From Bimuria novae-zelandiae CBS 107.79 (taxonomy: Eukaryota; Ascomycota; Dothideomycetes; Pleosporales; Didymosphaeriaceae): a stretch of 56,603 bases of DNA. The stretch lies in NCBI GenBank assembly GCA_010015655.1, contig ML976701.1, positions 379,793 through 436,395 of the forward strand. The letters run 5' to 3'. The position numbers and the translations under genes were made by a program. Below the pieces are notes generated by a model. It had not been told where the DNA came from. It saw only the letters and a list, made by a program, of their open reading frames with translations, and did not search any database. Of this stretch, positions 43,630 to 56,384 are shown piece after piece. The stretch's first letter is position 1, and every line of letters starts with the position of its first letter.

Positions 43630-45463
43630 GGTGTGACAGTTTTTGGATAGATTGTGATGAAGTTAAGTGTAAGAGTGATCAATTCTGTATGTGGGGCAGC
43701 CGCCTATATAGGGCTAGCGTGCTCCTTCCGTATACCGGGGAGCGCCTCCCTCAACAGATTGTTGCTGGTGTCTGAAGCCTCTGATCTATCTGCGGAGAGG
43801 GTGCGGCACAGCTAGCACTTCATACACCTGATCACAGCTCCTTGATTAGTTTAATACTTGCCATACACCTGGGTACTTGTTAGACCTCGGTTTGTGATGT
43901 GTAAACTCTGTAATCCACCCCATCATGATGCATGAAAATGGTGGGTACCAGTATGCAATTAGAGACTTGGCATAAAGTTCGACACTACGCAGTATTAAGT
44001 AGACGGCCATAACGACAGGCCGGGAGAGGTGAATTTCACTAGGGACCGCTTCTGTTGTCAATTTCTCGTATTCGGCGTAAAGCATGTCGGATCGTGTAGC
44101 TTGTTTCGCTAGGAGAATGCAGTGGCTGTGCAGCTCCAAAGAAACACTGAATGCGCATGTTCGATGATTATCCGCGTTTGCTCAAAGGCGCCCTCTACCT
44201 GTCGATGAATTGCGTATGTTATAGCCTTGAACGCCATCACATTGAGATCTCATCAAGGTGGCTGTTGTGCAATCGACGCGGGGCCAACTTCAGATTATCA
44301 TCGGAGAAGTTTCAAGTGTTGCTGTCAGCATCTCACCGTCTCGGAATTCCGATGCGGCAAAGGCGTCGACGGTCGCGGCAGCAGAGCCGACCTAGTGGTC
44401 GCGCTTCTCGATGGCGTCGGACGAACGAAGCTTGCAAACAACATAGTCAGCTGTTTCAAGGTAGCACCACACTCGCAGGACAGGCATTACGCGGAAAATG
44501 TGGCAGCGACATGCATATACTAGATGTGTAACGAAGTGTTGCTATTCTGGTACGCATTCGAACTATGCGCCCCAGTTGTCAACATATATACGAGCGGACC
44601 CGCTCGGAGTTAACGGCGAGCGGAGATTCAGAACTGAATGCGGTGCGTGCGGTGCGGGCACTATCATTTGGTGGATGCAGGGAAAGGCGGCTCTCGGCAC
44701 GCTGGGAAGACTGCTCGAAAGAGTGTAAAGCTGGAGGCCTTTGTTTTGAGCAAACTCTGTAACGAGAGCTAGAGAGCGAGGTGAGATGATAGAAGCTTGC
44801 GATAACGCCATTGTCGTGGATAGTTGGGAGTGTGGCTGTGAGGCTGGAACCTGCGAGCTGGGATTCATGGACTCTAACCCGTTTGGGACATCACGCTCAG
44901 CCCAATTTCACGACGCAATCGGTTCCCCTGAGGGCGGACGAAGAGGGGAGCGAGGAAAGAAAAGGTGCAGAATTGCGCTAGTCCACACAGGTTTGCAAGT
45001 AGCGAGTGTACTCGTACTGTGTGTGATTCTAACGCGTAGCATTGCAGTTAGATTAGAAATCTGTTGGGTGGTGTTCGCAGTGGCACATTGGCCATCGTGC
45101 AATCAATCTCTACCCGCTTGCCGGCGCGGCTGGCACTTTGGATCTTGGCAGCGAGGGCCCTGGCGACGCTGACCTTGGCTTGCTTCTGCGCTTTGTGTCT
45201 CTGACCTCTCCAGCACATCGACACGCACGTCTCCCACTCCACGCCCATTCTTGCAACCCCCCGCCCCGCCTTGCGTGCTGCCGACCGCGCTTCCACGCAC
45301 CGCACTGAACTACACCGAGTAACCGAGGCCGCCAATTCACGGGACGACGCCCTAGCAACCGGCCATCATTTCGACACACAGCGCCCGCTTCCAGCGACAC
45401 GAAGCCTGCACGACACGAGAGTTGGCCGCCCACCCGCAGCCCACCCGTGTGGAGCGCCCGCGT
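43630..45463. other. Intergenic, no supported gene
   Basis: This 1.8-kb divergent spacer should hold the promoters of the hydrolase (-) and the phosphoinositide kinase (+). The last 350 bases are CA-rich leader. Open frames up to about 128 codons exist on both strands without recognisable content. Confidence 0.45.
43705..43710 (-). promoter_or_regulatory. TATA-like element upstream of the epoxide-hydrolase-like gene
   Basis: TATATA within CCTATATAGGG, 76 bp upstream of the start codon and correctly placed for a minus-strand promoter. The motif is palindromic. Confidence 0.5.
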
Positions 45464-48405
45464 ATGATTGCGACCGTCGTCGCCCCTCGGACGATGCCCT
45501 CTTTGGCCGCCGACAATAGCGACTCCACAGCCCACGGCCACACCGTCACAACCTACACGCTGCCCTCGCGCACCCTGTCCGACAAGTCGCTGTTTGGCGG
45601 TGAATATGCAGAAAAGGTGCACCGCGGCGACCCGCCGATGACAAATGGCAAGCCCGCGAACGGGTCGGTGATGCAGTCGATACCCAACGGACGGCCTGCG
45701 CAGCCGCCGAATGCTGAGAAGCGGACCTCGCAGACGGACGGCCGCGCGGGCCGGCAGCGAGGGTGGAGTGTTGGCAGACATAGTCCGTTGAACATGTCGG
45801 AGCCGCGGAACGCCTCCGCCGAGCGCTCTAGCAGAGATAGCAGGGACGACGGCTACTTTGCATCGGTCCACGGCAGCGAAACGCAAGACGGCTACAGCAC
45901 CGGAACCACACACGTCACGCTTAACACACTGAACTCGCCCGAAGCCCACAAAGAGTCCCGCAAGGATTTCGTCGCCCAGCCCCAGGCTGGCACCGGGTCT
46001 CAGCCGCCCAGTTCGCAGAGCAACCTGCAGGTCCCGGGCTCCACCTACCGCGTCTCGTCACCCCCCGCTTTCAACTACAACAACCCAAGCCCTGCCGAGG
46101 CGCCCTATCGGCTGCAGCATCGACACACGCTGGAAGTGCCCAGCGTCTCCCCAGCGCGTGCCCAGGGCCTCCGGAACAACAACACCACCGATGACGTTGT
46201 GAGTGCGAGCGGCCGATTTTCGCCTGTCAACACCCCCACCCGCCGCCGGGGGTCCATGTCGCTGGCACGCCGGACCACGCGGTCCATACACTCCGACATG
46301 CATCTCGACGAGGTGCCGCAGGACGAGGATGCTGCGCGATGGGCCGAGCACATCCGGCAAAAGCGCGCCAGCAAGCGGAAGCGGAGAGACGACGATGACG
46401 ACGACCGCGTCGTGGTTGGCACCAAGGTGGACCAGAACCACGTCAATTGGGTCACGGCCTACAACATGCTCACGGGCATCCGCTTCACCGTGTCGCGGAC
46501 GAATGCCAAGATGGACCGCGAGCTCACCGATGCGGACTTTGACGCCAAGCACAAGTTCTCTTTCGATATGTACGTGCCGGACGATTTCTCTTTGTCAAGC
46601 CTCCTATTACTATTCGGTCTCTCGTGTGATTCTCTTACAAGTCATACATCCAGCCATCGTGCTAACAGACTCACAGTACCGGGAATGAGCTCACGCCCTC
46701 GGCCAAGTACGACTTCAAGTTCAAGGACTATGCGCCTTGGGTCTTCCGCCATCTCCGTACCACCTTCGGTCTCGATCCTGCCGACTACCTCGTGTCGCTG
46801 ACGAGCAAATACATCCTTTCCGAACTCGGCTCCCCTGGCAAGAGCGGGAGCTTCTTCTATTTCTCTCGAGACTACAAGTACATTATCAAAACTATTCACC
46901 ACGGCGAACACAAATTCCTCCGGAAGATCCTGAAGGACTACTACAACCACGTCCAGGAAAACCCGAATACCTTGCTATCTCAGTTTTATGGCCTGCATCG
47001 CGTAAAGATACCCTATGGACGCAAGATCCACTTCGTTGTCATGAATAATCTATTCCCTCCGCATCGAGACATCCACCGCACATTTGATTTGAAGGGGTCG
47101 ACAATTGGACGTGACTTCAAGGAAGAGGGGTTGGACGAGAATCCGCGTGCTACACTAAAGGATCTCAACTGGTTGCGACGCGGCCTGCACTTGGAATTTG
47201 GGCCAGGGAAGAAGAAGGCATTTGTCGAGCAGATGCAAAAGGATGTCAAGCTTCTGCAGAAGTTACATATCATGGACTACTCAATGCTTATTGGCATTCA
47301 CGATCTGGAGAAGGGGAACGAGGAGAATCTGCGGGACAAGACGTTACAAGTGTTCCAGCCGGGTGGGGAGGCAGAGGACCCACAACCGAACATGCTCGCA
47401 CGAACGCCGTCGAAGCTCGAAAGCGCGAGAAAAGCAAAAGAGCTGAGGCAGATGATCAAGACGCAGAAGCCGGTGCCTATGGAGCAGACTGCGAACAAGA
47501 TGCCTGATGAGCTGCAAGGGCAGAAGAAAAACAACTTCTTTTACGTGGACGACGGTGGCTTCAGAGCCACACACGAAGATGATGCGCCAGGTGAAGAGAT
47601 CTACTACCTGGGTATCATCGACTGCCTGACACATGTAAGCGGAGCTTCGCTGGCTTGCGTCAAGTTTGGCTGCTAACGGAAATAGTATAATCTCATCAAA
47701 CGCATTGAGCACCGCTGGAAGGGCCTGACCAACGAGGAATCACAAATCTCCGCAATTCCCCCAGAAAGATACGGCGATCGATTCATCAAATTCATCAGCA
47801 GCGTCACCAAGACACGGGAAGCAGCCGAACGAGAAAAGACCGAAGATGCTGCCCACACAATCAACGACCCACTGCTCTCGGGCGTTAACATCACCCGTAG
47901 CGAACGGGAAGCTACCGAGAAGGTACTGCAAAAAGCCCAAGCCGAAGCCGAGCACTCGAGGCGCCATGGTGCAAGCGAAGAAGACCTCCCTAAGCGTGAG
48001 ATGCGCATCGTACGCAGTCCGTCGGCAGAACGAGGCGAACTCGGCACCACGCTCCCTGTTGTAGAGGAAGCACAGGAGACGTCAAGTACGGGCGGTCGCA
48101 GCGCGCAGAGCACCGAGACCAACCTCCCTGCTACCGCGGCGCCACCTCTCAGGCAAGAAGACCGCGGTTTGCAGAACCGCTCAAGAGAGAGGGACCACAG
48201 CCACGGGCGGCCACCGCCCACACCACCAAAGGACTCGGGGACAGCCCCGAGCGAGGAGAGACCGCCAACGCCGCCGAAGGACCCTGGATACACGCAGCGA
48301 CATTCGGGGCCGCCGACGCCGCCGAAGGAAGAGAGGGGCCGACCTGGAAAGGATAAGGATTTGCCCCATCTGCCACCTATGGAGACGGTGGTCCGCGTCA
48401 ATTAG
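45464..48405 (+). CDS. MSS4: Phosphatidylinositol-4-phosphate 5-kinase (Mss4/Its3)
   Basis: Exons 45464-46569, 46677-47634 and 47686-48405 join to 927 residues; introns are 107 and 51 bp. The N-terminal 320 residues are Ser/Pro-rich and disordered, with a basic/acidic switch before the kinase ([11 protein letters not shown]). The catalytic domain spans about 325-720: [13 protein letters not shown] loop, ATP-contact Lys440 (YIIKT), catalytic DLKGST from Asp506, [10 protein letters not shown], metal-binding Asp684 in [10 protein letters not shown], and the specificity loop [10 protein letters not shown]. The tail holds three PPTPPK-type repeats, possible SH3 ligands. It makes PI(4,5)P2 at the plasma membrane, controlling actin, the cell-wall integrity pathway and endocytosis. 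An alternative start is Met at 45494. Confidence 0.95.
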
Positions 48406-50029
48406 GAAGGCGAAGCGACCGTCTGGGAATTGGACTGAGTGATAAGTGTTGACCCGCGCGTTGCGCATTTACGCTCTCCTATCCACTGCATTCTTTGCGC
48501 TTTCCTTATACTTGTTATACACCTTTTTTTTCTTTTATTATCTTGACAAAACCGAATCTCATGGCTCTTGCATAGGCTTTTTCTTTTGTTATGTTGTTGT
48601 TGTTGTTGTTGTTGATTGAGTCGTAGGGGTGTGTTGTGTGTTGTGGTTTGATCCGCTGCCATGTGTGGCTGCGATGATGGTGCGTGTGCATGATACCAAT
48701 GTGGCTGCTTGCTTGCTTGCTGCTGTGTAACTCTTTTTTCTTTCTGCCCTTTTTCCGTGCTTTGAGACCTGAGCGTGGGGCGGTAATTGTAGAAGAGGGG
48801 GCAGGCTGGGGTGTGTATTTTTCTTGTAGGATAGATTTTTAGGCAGGTGGATGGGGGAAGGAAGGGAGGGAGGTTTAGGTTAGGTAGGGATTAGATAGAG
48901 GAATGGAATGGGAATATGGTATTCATGTATTGCATTGTGTGGGGATATGGTGTTGTAAGTGCATCGTGGTGGTTCTGATCTGCGTGCGAGGCGTAGGAGG
49001 AAGGTAGATGCATGGTGCTGGGCTGGGTGAGGGTCTCGATGCGCAGTAAAGAGGTCGACAAACTGCTCCGGCTTCGCGTACCAATGCTCTCACACTAAGG
49101 CTAGCACCATTGTATGTGAGCAAGGTGCAAGTTCTACGTAGGGGTCAGTGTAGAATATCTAGAGTGTGTAATACCCGGGCGAGCCAGAAAAGACCCTGGT
49201 TTGTACTGCAACTATTCCGGCGCGCTTATCTTACTGGGTAATACTTGTCCGTAAGGTATGTCCAGTGCGCCTTTCTCTTTGTGTAATCATCGCGTTATCA
49301 TTGCTGTATGTCGCATGCCGTTGAAGACAATGAAAGAAAAGCTCGCCTGGGTTATGCTGAATGTTGCTTGAGCGAGATACGTGCGTATGTGAATAGATAG
49401 GGTGGTGGAGGATGGAGGAGGATGGGTGCTTGTGGGAGAAGAGTTGGTGCGTGGTTAGAGCGCTAGGGGTTTAGGGGAGAGGTTGGGAGATGTGTGGATG
49501 GGGATGGCGAGAAGAAGCAGACCGTGATCTCTCTTTTAGGGGCAGTAGCGTAGTGCGAGAACTGACAAGGGTGGCTATCAGTTTGAATAAATAATACCTG
49601 AAAGTTGGATGTTGCCGGAAGCTTTTCCTTGTCTGCCCTCGTCCTACTGTTGTTGAGGTAGGCGCATCTGGTGCGCGGAAGGAGCCACTAGGCGGTCATA
49701 TGGGTTGCATCTGCCTTCCTGTGTAGGCTGGCTGGTAGTTGGTAACGTTTTATCACTCATAGAATCGAGTGAACGTTCTCTGGTGGTAAATATACTTATG
49801 CTGGTGCTTGGTACGGGTCGTAATATTTAGTACGGTCCGCAATGTTTGGTCCTGGTACTGCGATGGAAATTTGGTAACGTCCCACAATGAAGACTCATCG
49901 ATGGAGTCATATTGATACTTGTGGAGGCGGATGTGAAGGATAACTAGATAAGCTCATCTAACCAACTGATAATTTCGAGAACTGCATCCCAGCCCATCAT
50001 CGACTCCACGCTACCATAGGTATTACCCT
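48406..50029. other. Convergent intergenic region, no gene seen
   Basis: This 1.6-kb stretch lies between the MSS4 stop and the HET gene stop. The left part is T-rich with GTT and GCTT simple repeats, probably the MSS4 3' UTR; the rest is G-rich on the plus strand and has no supported open frame. Confidence 0.5.
48593..48614. repeat. (GTT)n microsatellite
   Basis: Seven consecutive GTT units in the presumed 3' UTR of MSS4. Confidence 0.9.
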
Positions 50030-52568
50030 TCACACTAATGTAAAATCCTCGCCATCCCCACTGACCCCTTCCCCGTCCATGATCCCATGCACATACGCAT
50101 CTCCAACCAATTGATACCTCCACTTCACATCGCCACCGCGTAACAGATAAGGTACTTCCATCCCATGCAGCAAAACAATGCTATCCTCCACCTGACTTAA
50201 CTGCGGCACCATGCCAATGAAACCCTGCGCAGTGACGCAGAACACGTACGGACTTGACCCCTTGCCGCTATCGAATAAGATATCGATATTTTGCATTTGC
50301 TCAATAGATTCCATTGAAGCTAGAAGTTTTTCCATTTCAATTTGGGCGTTCCCGTTCCTTATGTTTTCCTTCGTGACTTCGCTGAACCTGAGCTCTGGAA
50401 AGTATCTGGAGAGGGGATCTTTAAGGTCGGCAAAGCCTTGATTGAGCCTAGCTAGAATGTGGGCATAGGAGGCTGGCGCGGGACGCTCGGTGTTGGTCTT
50501 GTCGCCGATGAGGGTGCGCCATACTGCTTCGTCCAGTGATTGATTTACAGCGTGGGGATACGGATCGCGGCTCTTCTCTCGTGCAAGCTTTAGGGTCTCA
50601 TCGAGATAAGACCCTAGCAGGAGGTGTATATCAGTAAATGACTCCCTGCCTGTTACGTTGGTATGCAAAGGGACTAGACCGGTGATCTTGTCGAACAGTT
50701 GTCCTCGTACGATGATCTCCCGCTGCGACGTGCCTCGCATTGCTCTGAGAGGCTTACTGGTTGCTGCGCGGTACCGGAGTGCTTCGGGTAAGAATTCCGA
50801 ATTAAGAGGCGTGTTGGCGCACTGCATGGTCCAGTCGACGACCCAGGAGGGCAGGTTGGGATTGCGACCGCCTCTCCCGATGCCGGCTAGGTAGAGAATC
50901 TCAAACGCCTCCTCGTGGTCGAATAGGAAGATTGCTAGGTCCAGCAGCACCGTTTCGTCGCTTTTAATGCGGTAGTCGACGAGCTGCTTGAGGTCTGTAT
51001 CGTAGCGTTTCGCAATCCCAACCAGAGCGAAGACTTTATCGATAGGTAACTTCGCTTCTCTCTCGCCGAAAATGCGAAGAACGTGGCTTATGCGCTGTGG
51101 GCCAAATATGTGGTATTCTAATCGATATGCGACGATGAAGTTCATGCTCAGAATACCCCGGTACCAAAAGACATTTTCCAGTTGATCCCCGGGGGTGAGC
51201 GACGCAAACATGGATATCAATGGTCCGGTCAATATGGCTTTCAACTTGTAGAATTCCTGCCATGGTATAGACTGCCGACCGTAAAAGAAGGTGACAGCGC
51301 GCGGCACAACCGCTTCCTGGATGACCCATACTCTCCTGAACCAAGGATGCTGTAGTAGCTCTTGAAGCGCGTCTATCCGAGCAGCAAGCCAAGGGTCTGT
51401 CTTGCGACGCTCGAAGAACTGAGCTACGTACTCTGGCACGCGAGCTTCCCCAAAAAGTTGCCCCGCATTCTTTAATTCTCGGATCAGGAAAAGTGCCAGC
51501 GCACCGGGCCCGTTTCCTAAGCACACAAGAACATGCTCCGCTGTACTGTAGATATCCTGCATGGCCCGCACCTGGAATGTTTTCTCGTCGTTGTTCGATT
51601 GGTCGATGCAAATCGTATCGATCCATATTGTTTGCGGTCCTAGGAAGGAGCTGCATCGATTGAGAATATCGTATACGTTCCTTCTGATTTTGAATGACAT
51701 ACCTAAACCAGTGATCATTAGATGAGTAAGATTGCACTAGCCGCGGCGGACTAAGAGAGCTACACCATTCCTGAAGTATTCAGGAACACTTGAACTGGCT
51801 GAGACACCCTTTTTGTGCCTCAGTATACTCACCATTCAACGTAATGGTTCGGAAATCTTGACGTCCATAGCTCCAGACGTACGATATGGCGTAATAAGTC
51901 GGCGCCTCTTCGATAGCACAAGAGACCAGCTCCGCGGAAACTTCAAAGAACGGGACCCGTCGATGTAGTTTCAAAAGTCGGATCTGGGTGGTAGGATCAA
52001 AGTTCGGCGCAGAATCGTACGAGAAATTTGGCAGTGGAGGGATTAACATAGCCGCAACCGCCCTCTTCATGCTACCCAAGCCGTCCAAGGCGTATCCGAG
52101 AAACAATGTAAAGCCGTATACCAGGTTGGTGGGTACTATCACGAATATCCACGCACCAAGCGAAGCTGAGGTTCCTGATATTCCGAATATCCTATTTTGA
52201 GGCCCCATTGCCCATGAAGCACCCAAGCAGAGGCAGATCGGTAACAGTATGTAATAGTTCGCCCACGCAAACGTCGCTAGCAATGAGCTGACACGCCAGA
52301 ACCAAAGAATTCCTCTGCGCGCAAACAGAGTCCCTAAGTACGCTGATGCCTTGGTAAAATACCGATGATCTTCATTCGTAAGGTAAAGGGTATCGATGTA
52401 ACCGGCAGTGATCCATTTTAGGGCCTGGAGTCCCGGGTACGGCCAATCTATAAAGACCAGACAGATTTTGAAAAGGAGGGGAAGGGGTATCAGGAAGTCC
52501 ACAAGTATCGCATAAAGTATATATGGCACCAGGTGGAACGAGGCCTCAAGCAGGTTGGAAGCATCCAT
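50030..52568 (-). CDS. Membrane-anchored HET-domain (heterokaryon incompatibility) protein
   Basis: Exons 51833-52568 and 50030-51702 with a 130-bp intron (GTGAGT; GGTTTAG) give 802 residues. The first 200 residues are strongly hydrophobic, with about four to five membrane segments (near 13-40, 85-118, 137-161). The HET domain begins at about 220 with YYAISYVWSYG, interrupted by the intron in LNG-MSFKIRRNVYDIL, then IWIDTICIDQSNNDEK, QVRAMQDIYSTAEHVLVCLG and HPWFRRVWVIQEA. The C-terminal 380 residues hold the usual variable region (DKVFALVGIA, LPSWVVDWT). HET domains trigger cell death when incompatible hyphae fuse or when NLR sensors fire; the domain is distantly TIR-like. A membrane-inserted N-terminus would place that activity at a membrane (inference). 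Confidence 0.93.
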
Positions 52569-54163
52569 GGCTTTCGATTATGAGGACCCAAAGGTTCCTG
52601 GGTGCGCTTTGAGGTGCCGGGTTTGAACTCGCAGCTGTATATACTGCTGAGAGGTTGGGTTACTGCCGATGCACTCGACGCCGATTCTCATGTGCCTGAG
52701 GAACATGAGGGGCAGTGCAGAAAGCGGCCTGCAGCAGCGCGTGGCGCTCGTATTCGGCAATCCAAGCCCGATTTGGTTTTTCCCGCATATAGGAACCCAT
52801 CGCTGTATTCTGGAGATAATGTAAGACTGAAATTGAGAAGTTGGTGATGAGTGACGGTGGTGAAGAAGAATGGCTTTCGGTCAAGCTCGCACTAGCTTCT
52901 GTGCTAAGCTGCTCATTAGCCGGAGTGCTCTCTACAAGGTAGGTCAGGAAGTACACGATGTCGGGGCATCTCTTTCAGGGCGTGTCTTCAAACAGCTCAA
53001 AAGGGGAACTCCGGGCATCTTATTGCAGTCTGCAATAGTCTCCTGGACGTGGTACCTCGAAGGCTTCAGCCTTGGGACGGAACCGACCTCACTTCTACAA
53101 CCTCAATGTAAAACCTCGTCATACCACCTGAGCAACAAATTCGACGGCACTTCTGCCTATGGCCACGTGTGAGAATAACCTAAAGCAAAAATTGCGCTAT
53201 ACGGTCTATAATAGGCTGGCTTGCTGTTCGCAAGAAAACGAATACCGACAGTCTGATCTTCTATCTCTTCCGAACCCACCAGCCTCCGTCCACAGCTTTG
53301 GAAGCAGCTATCTCACGCGCACGTAGGCATCAGTACAGTATGCTTGGGTGGTCTCGGCGCTCCTTTTCGGTAATGCTGTTTGCTCAAATGTCGCAGGCTG
53401 TCTTCAGGAATCTGGTGAGTCTGCTAGATCTCGCACCGGCCAAAGATGATTTGAAGCAACTCGGGGGTTGAGATTTCAAAATGTATGCTCTAGTATTAGA
53501 TGCTCTGGCTTATGAAGATGGTCGTGATTGCTGCGAGCTTACCTGACCGTGGGTATCTTTGACACTCTGAGAAAAATGCACTAGCGATTACTGAGGTCAG
53601 TATTTCGACTACGCTGGGCTATCCTACCGTCGTCACTCGTGCCGCCCCTGAAGTTCAGCAGAAAGGACACGCTACCCGCGGCATGGCCTTCCTCTATGGA
53701 TTCAGCGAGGTTTCTTCGCGATCGCCGTTCTCGAACGCTGGTGAAAGGGATCGCAGGCCACAGGAAGAGGCGGAGCCACAGCAGTCGAGGCGTTTATTGC
53801 AAACCTTGGTAGGTATAAAAACGTCGTCATCTCTCATGCAGTACCAACAGCATATTGCCCCATTGGACAAGTGGACATGAAGACACGAGGAAGCTGTGCG
53901 TGGACCACTCAAAGGATGTGGCTGTTCGCTTGGCTGGCAGTGGCTAGTGCGCCCCGCATCTGTAATGCTCGAAAATCGGGGGAAATCTTGGCAAAACCTT
54001 AATTATTTTCGCGCGCCAGCCAATTTGTATACAGAATCTGAACGCCCGCGGTACGCGCCTTGTTACCTTTATTAGCTCTGCCACATTAGTTGAAGTTTTA
54101 AAGACGTCTATACTGACCTTTTCTTGGTGTTGCAGTCGCGTGAGACCTCTACATACGCCCTGC
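52569..54163. other. Intergenic, no supported gene
   Basis: This lies between the HET gene promoter and the decayed repeat gene. Small open frames up to 100 codons have no recognisable content. I looked for a tRNA near 52610-52690 and did not accept it. Confidence 0.45.
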
Positions 54164-56165
54164 ATGACCAACGCCGACGCGCCGTCGCCAACCCGTCGCC
54201 AGACGCGTTCTTGTACAGGCACAGCCCGTGTGCCTACTGTCAAAGCCACGCGTAAGTCCCGCGTACGCTGGGAAACCTATCGCCGTTGACTTCGAAGTAG
54301 AAGCTCCCGCTCCTGCTATAATGACAGGTGGTGGTGCATACAGGACGAAGGCCACGCGTAAGCCTGCCAGCAAGCCTGCCAGTCGGACCAAGAAGTCGAA
54401 AACAGCGTCCGGTAACACCCGTGAGGACTCTCTGAGCAGGCGATTTCCAGGCCTGCTGCCAAACCTGCTAGGTCCACCGTCGTCGTCGTCCTCTCCTCCG
54501 CCGTCTCTCCCCCCCACACCTCCGCCTGTACCTGTGCCAGCGCCTACACCTACACCTACACCTGTACCGCCTGCTGCCACTGTGGTAGCAGTACCCTCCT
54601 CGCCGCCGCGCGCGTCGTCGCCAGTGCCTGACCCTTCGTATGACCTGGAGATTGAGTACACGCTGCGCGTGAACAAGGCAACAAAGGTTAAGGATATGGC
54701 TATCTGTAATCGACGAGAGTTCGTGATATCAGATCTGGACGACATGGTAGAGCAGATGGTCCGTAATCCCCTGTCTGAAATCGACGGACGAGACTATCGT
54801 ACACTAGCAATCGGTGTTGCCTTTCGCGCTGGCCGGAGGACGAAGACGTCCCGCTCAGCGTTCAAGCATAAGACGTTGGCTGACTTTGTGGAGTCTGGAG
54901 ACGTGCTGGTGAGAGACATGGACCGGGCTGCCGAGTCGCTGCGAGGGTGCGATATCCTGGAGATGAGGGTGGACGTAAAGGTAGAGGTTGCCCTCTTACA
55001 GAAGGCGTTTCCTCGGACGTATGCCAACGAGCCTTCATCACCTAGGCAAGCCAATACTCCGCCCTAAGTCATTGCCGGCGCGCCGGTGCCTCGTGGCAGT
55101 CGTACGACTTAGTTACTACGGACGGAGGCGCAGCAGGAGGTCCGTCAGTCCTCTGCCGACTTGCTTAGCAGTATCCATGACCGGTGGATTTGCCACGAGA
55201 CCCTCTGTAGCAACTATGGACACTGGTGCTGGATTCCTTTCTCTGGTGAGCACTTCACGATACGTCCGGCGGATGGAAAGACATGGATAAAGCGTATTAT
55301 TAAGGGACGGGACAGCGCGTCTGTTAAGCAGCCACCTCTTCAGCTTGTCGCGTATTGGCGCAGTAACACGGGTAACCAGCTTAAGGTCAACCCTTATACT
55401 CGCAGAGGCAAGGGCAAGAAGTGGCTAGGCAGCACTGATAATAGCTCTGCTAAAGAGGAGAGGAAGCGGCATAGGAAGCGTGTAGAGGACCTGAAACACT
55501 GGCGAGAGCTGCAACGTCTGGAGGACGAAGAAGAGGAGCGAGAGGAGGCGCGGCAGCAGCGCAAGCATGAGTAAGAGCGTTAACGTTGACAACGACAAGA
55601 AGAAGAGGAGGAACTACGTTAATTTAAGGACCTTAAGCGTTATGCGCGTACGGCTGAGGCGCGGCAGCTACTTATACAGCAGCGAGAGGCGTCTAAGAGC
55701 TGGCCGTACGGCCCACGTCCACGCGTTGTTGCGTCCAGGTCTCCACCGCCGTTGCCAGCGTCACTGGCACGTAGACCTTTAAGCTCTTAAACTTACGCTG
55801 TTATAGAATATCTGCCGCCCGCGCCTATGTCTTCGTCAAGCCCTATTAATAGTCAGGGTGACACCCAAGTGGAGGTAAGGGAGTTCTTTAAGTGGCTTGT
55901 GGGTTAGCAGTTACCTGAGGACTAGGATAAATACACCCGGATAATAGAGATTGCGCTTGACGAGCGGTGGACAATTTATAACCTCCGCGAGATAAGCGAC
56001 CTTACTAGTAACTTATATAAGGTTGCTAGGGAGTTAAAGCTTAAAGATGGTCTTATTCGCCATCTAAAAGAGGATCTAAGAAAGTTTAAAACTAGTTATC
56101 GTTATGCAAAGATGTTATTTACAATAGCAATAGAGTATAAGGGTGATAAGCATAAGTCTGCGTAG
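54164..56165 (+). pseudogene. RIP-decayed repeat-family gene of unknown function
   Basis: Exon 1 (54164-54251) starts MTNADAPSPTRRQ; a 49-bp intron (GTAAGT, TTGAC, AGTAG) leads to one frame from 54301 to TAG 56163-56165, about 620 codons. There is no frameshift, but roughly ten stops (first TAA at 55065-55067) fall at former Gln and Arg codons. The first 250 codons are clean: Lys/Arg tail, Pro-rich linker, then an EYTLRVNKATKV domain. Further on are HDRWICHETLCSNYGHWCW (a Cys/His cluster seen in repeated fungal hypothetical proteins), a charged coiled coil, and a C-terminal EFFKWLV / FKTSYRYAK block. Base composition falls toward the 3' end. I know this pattern only from multicopy fungal genes and cannot assign a function. 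Confidence 0.75.
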
Positions 56166-56314
56166 ATCTAGCAGCGTTATTGCTAATTTTCTATAGTTTT
56201 CAATATATTCCTGCCTAAAACTTTGTTGTTTTCAATATGTGCCAGAATATTAAACATCTTAATAAATAAACAAAGTTTCGGGCTGAAATAATATATATAT
56301 ATAACGTGGTTCAC
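56166..56314. other. AT-rich spacer
   Basis: Sequence between two decayed elements, with repeated TTTTCAATAT motifs (56195 and 56230 areas) and an (AT)n run before 56304. Probably non-coding transposon sequence. Confidence 0.5.
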
Positions 56315-56348
56315 CACCGAGCGGGCCAACCCCACCGAGCGGGCCAAC
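56315..56348. repeat. Tandem CACCGAGCGGGCCAAC repeat
   Basis: The 16-mer occurs at 56315-56330 and again at 56333-56348. It lies just upstream of the transposase remnant, so it is likely part of that element's terminal or subterminal repeat. Confidence 0.85.
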
Positions 56349-56384
56349 TTTGCTAAATGCAGCCTACCTCTAGCTTATACTACA

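Noticed and set aside
45110..45949. Minus-strand 279-codon open frame over the MSS4 5' region
   Set aside because: Arg/Gly/Val-rich antisense of the kinase leader and disordered N-terminus.
52610..52700. Possible minus-strand tRNA (GAGTTCAAACCC resembles a B box)
   Set aside because: No pairing acceptor stem or proper A box at the right distance.
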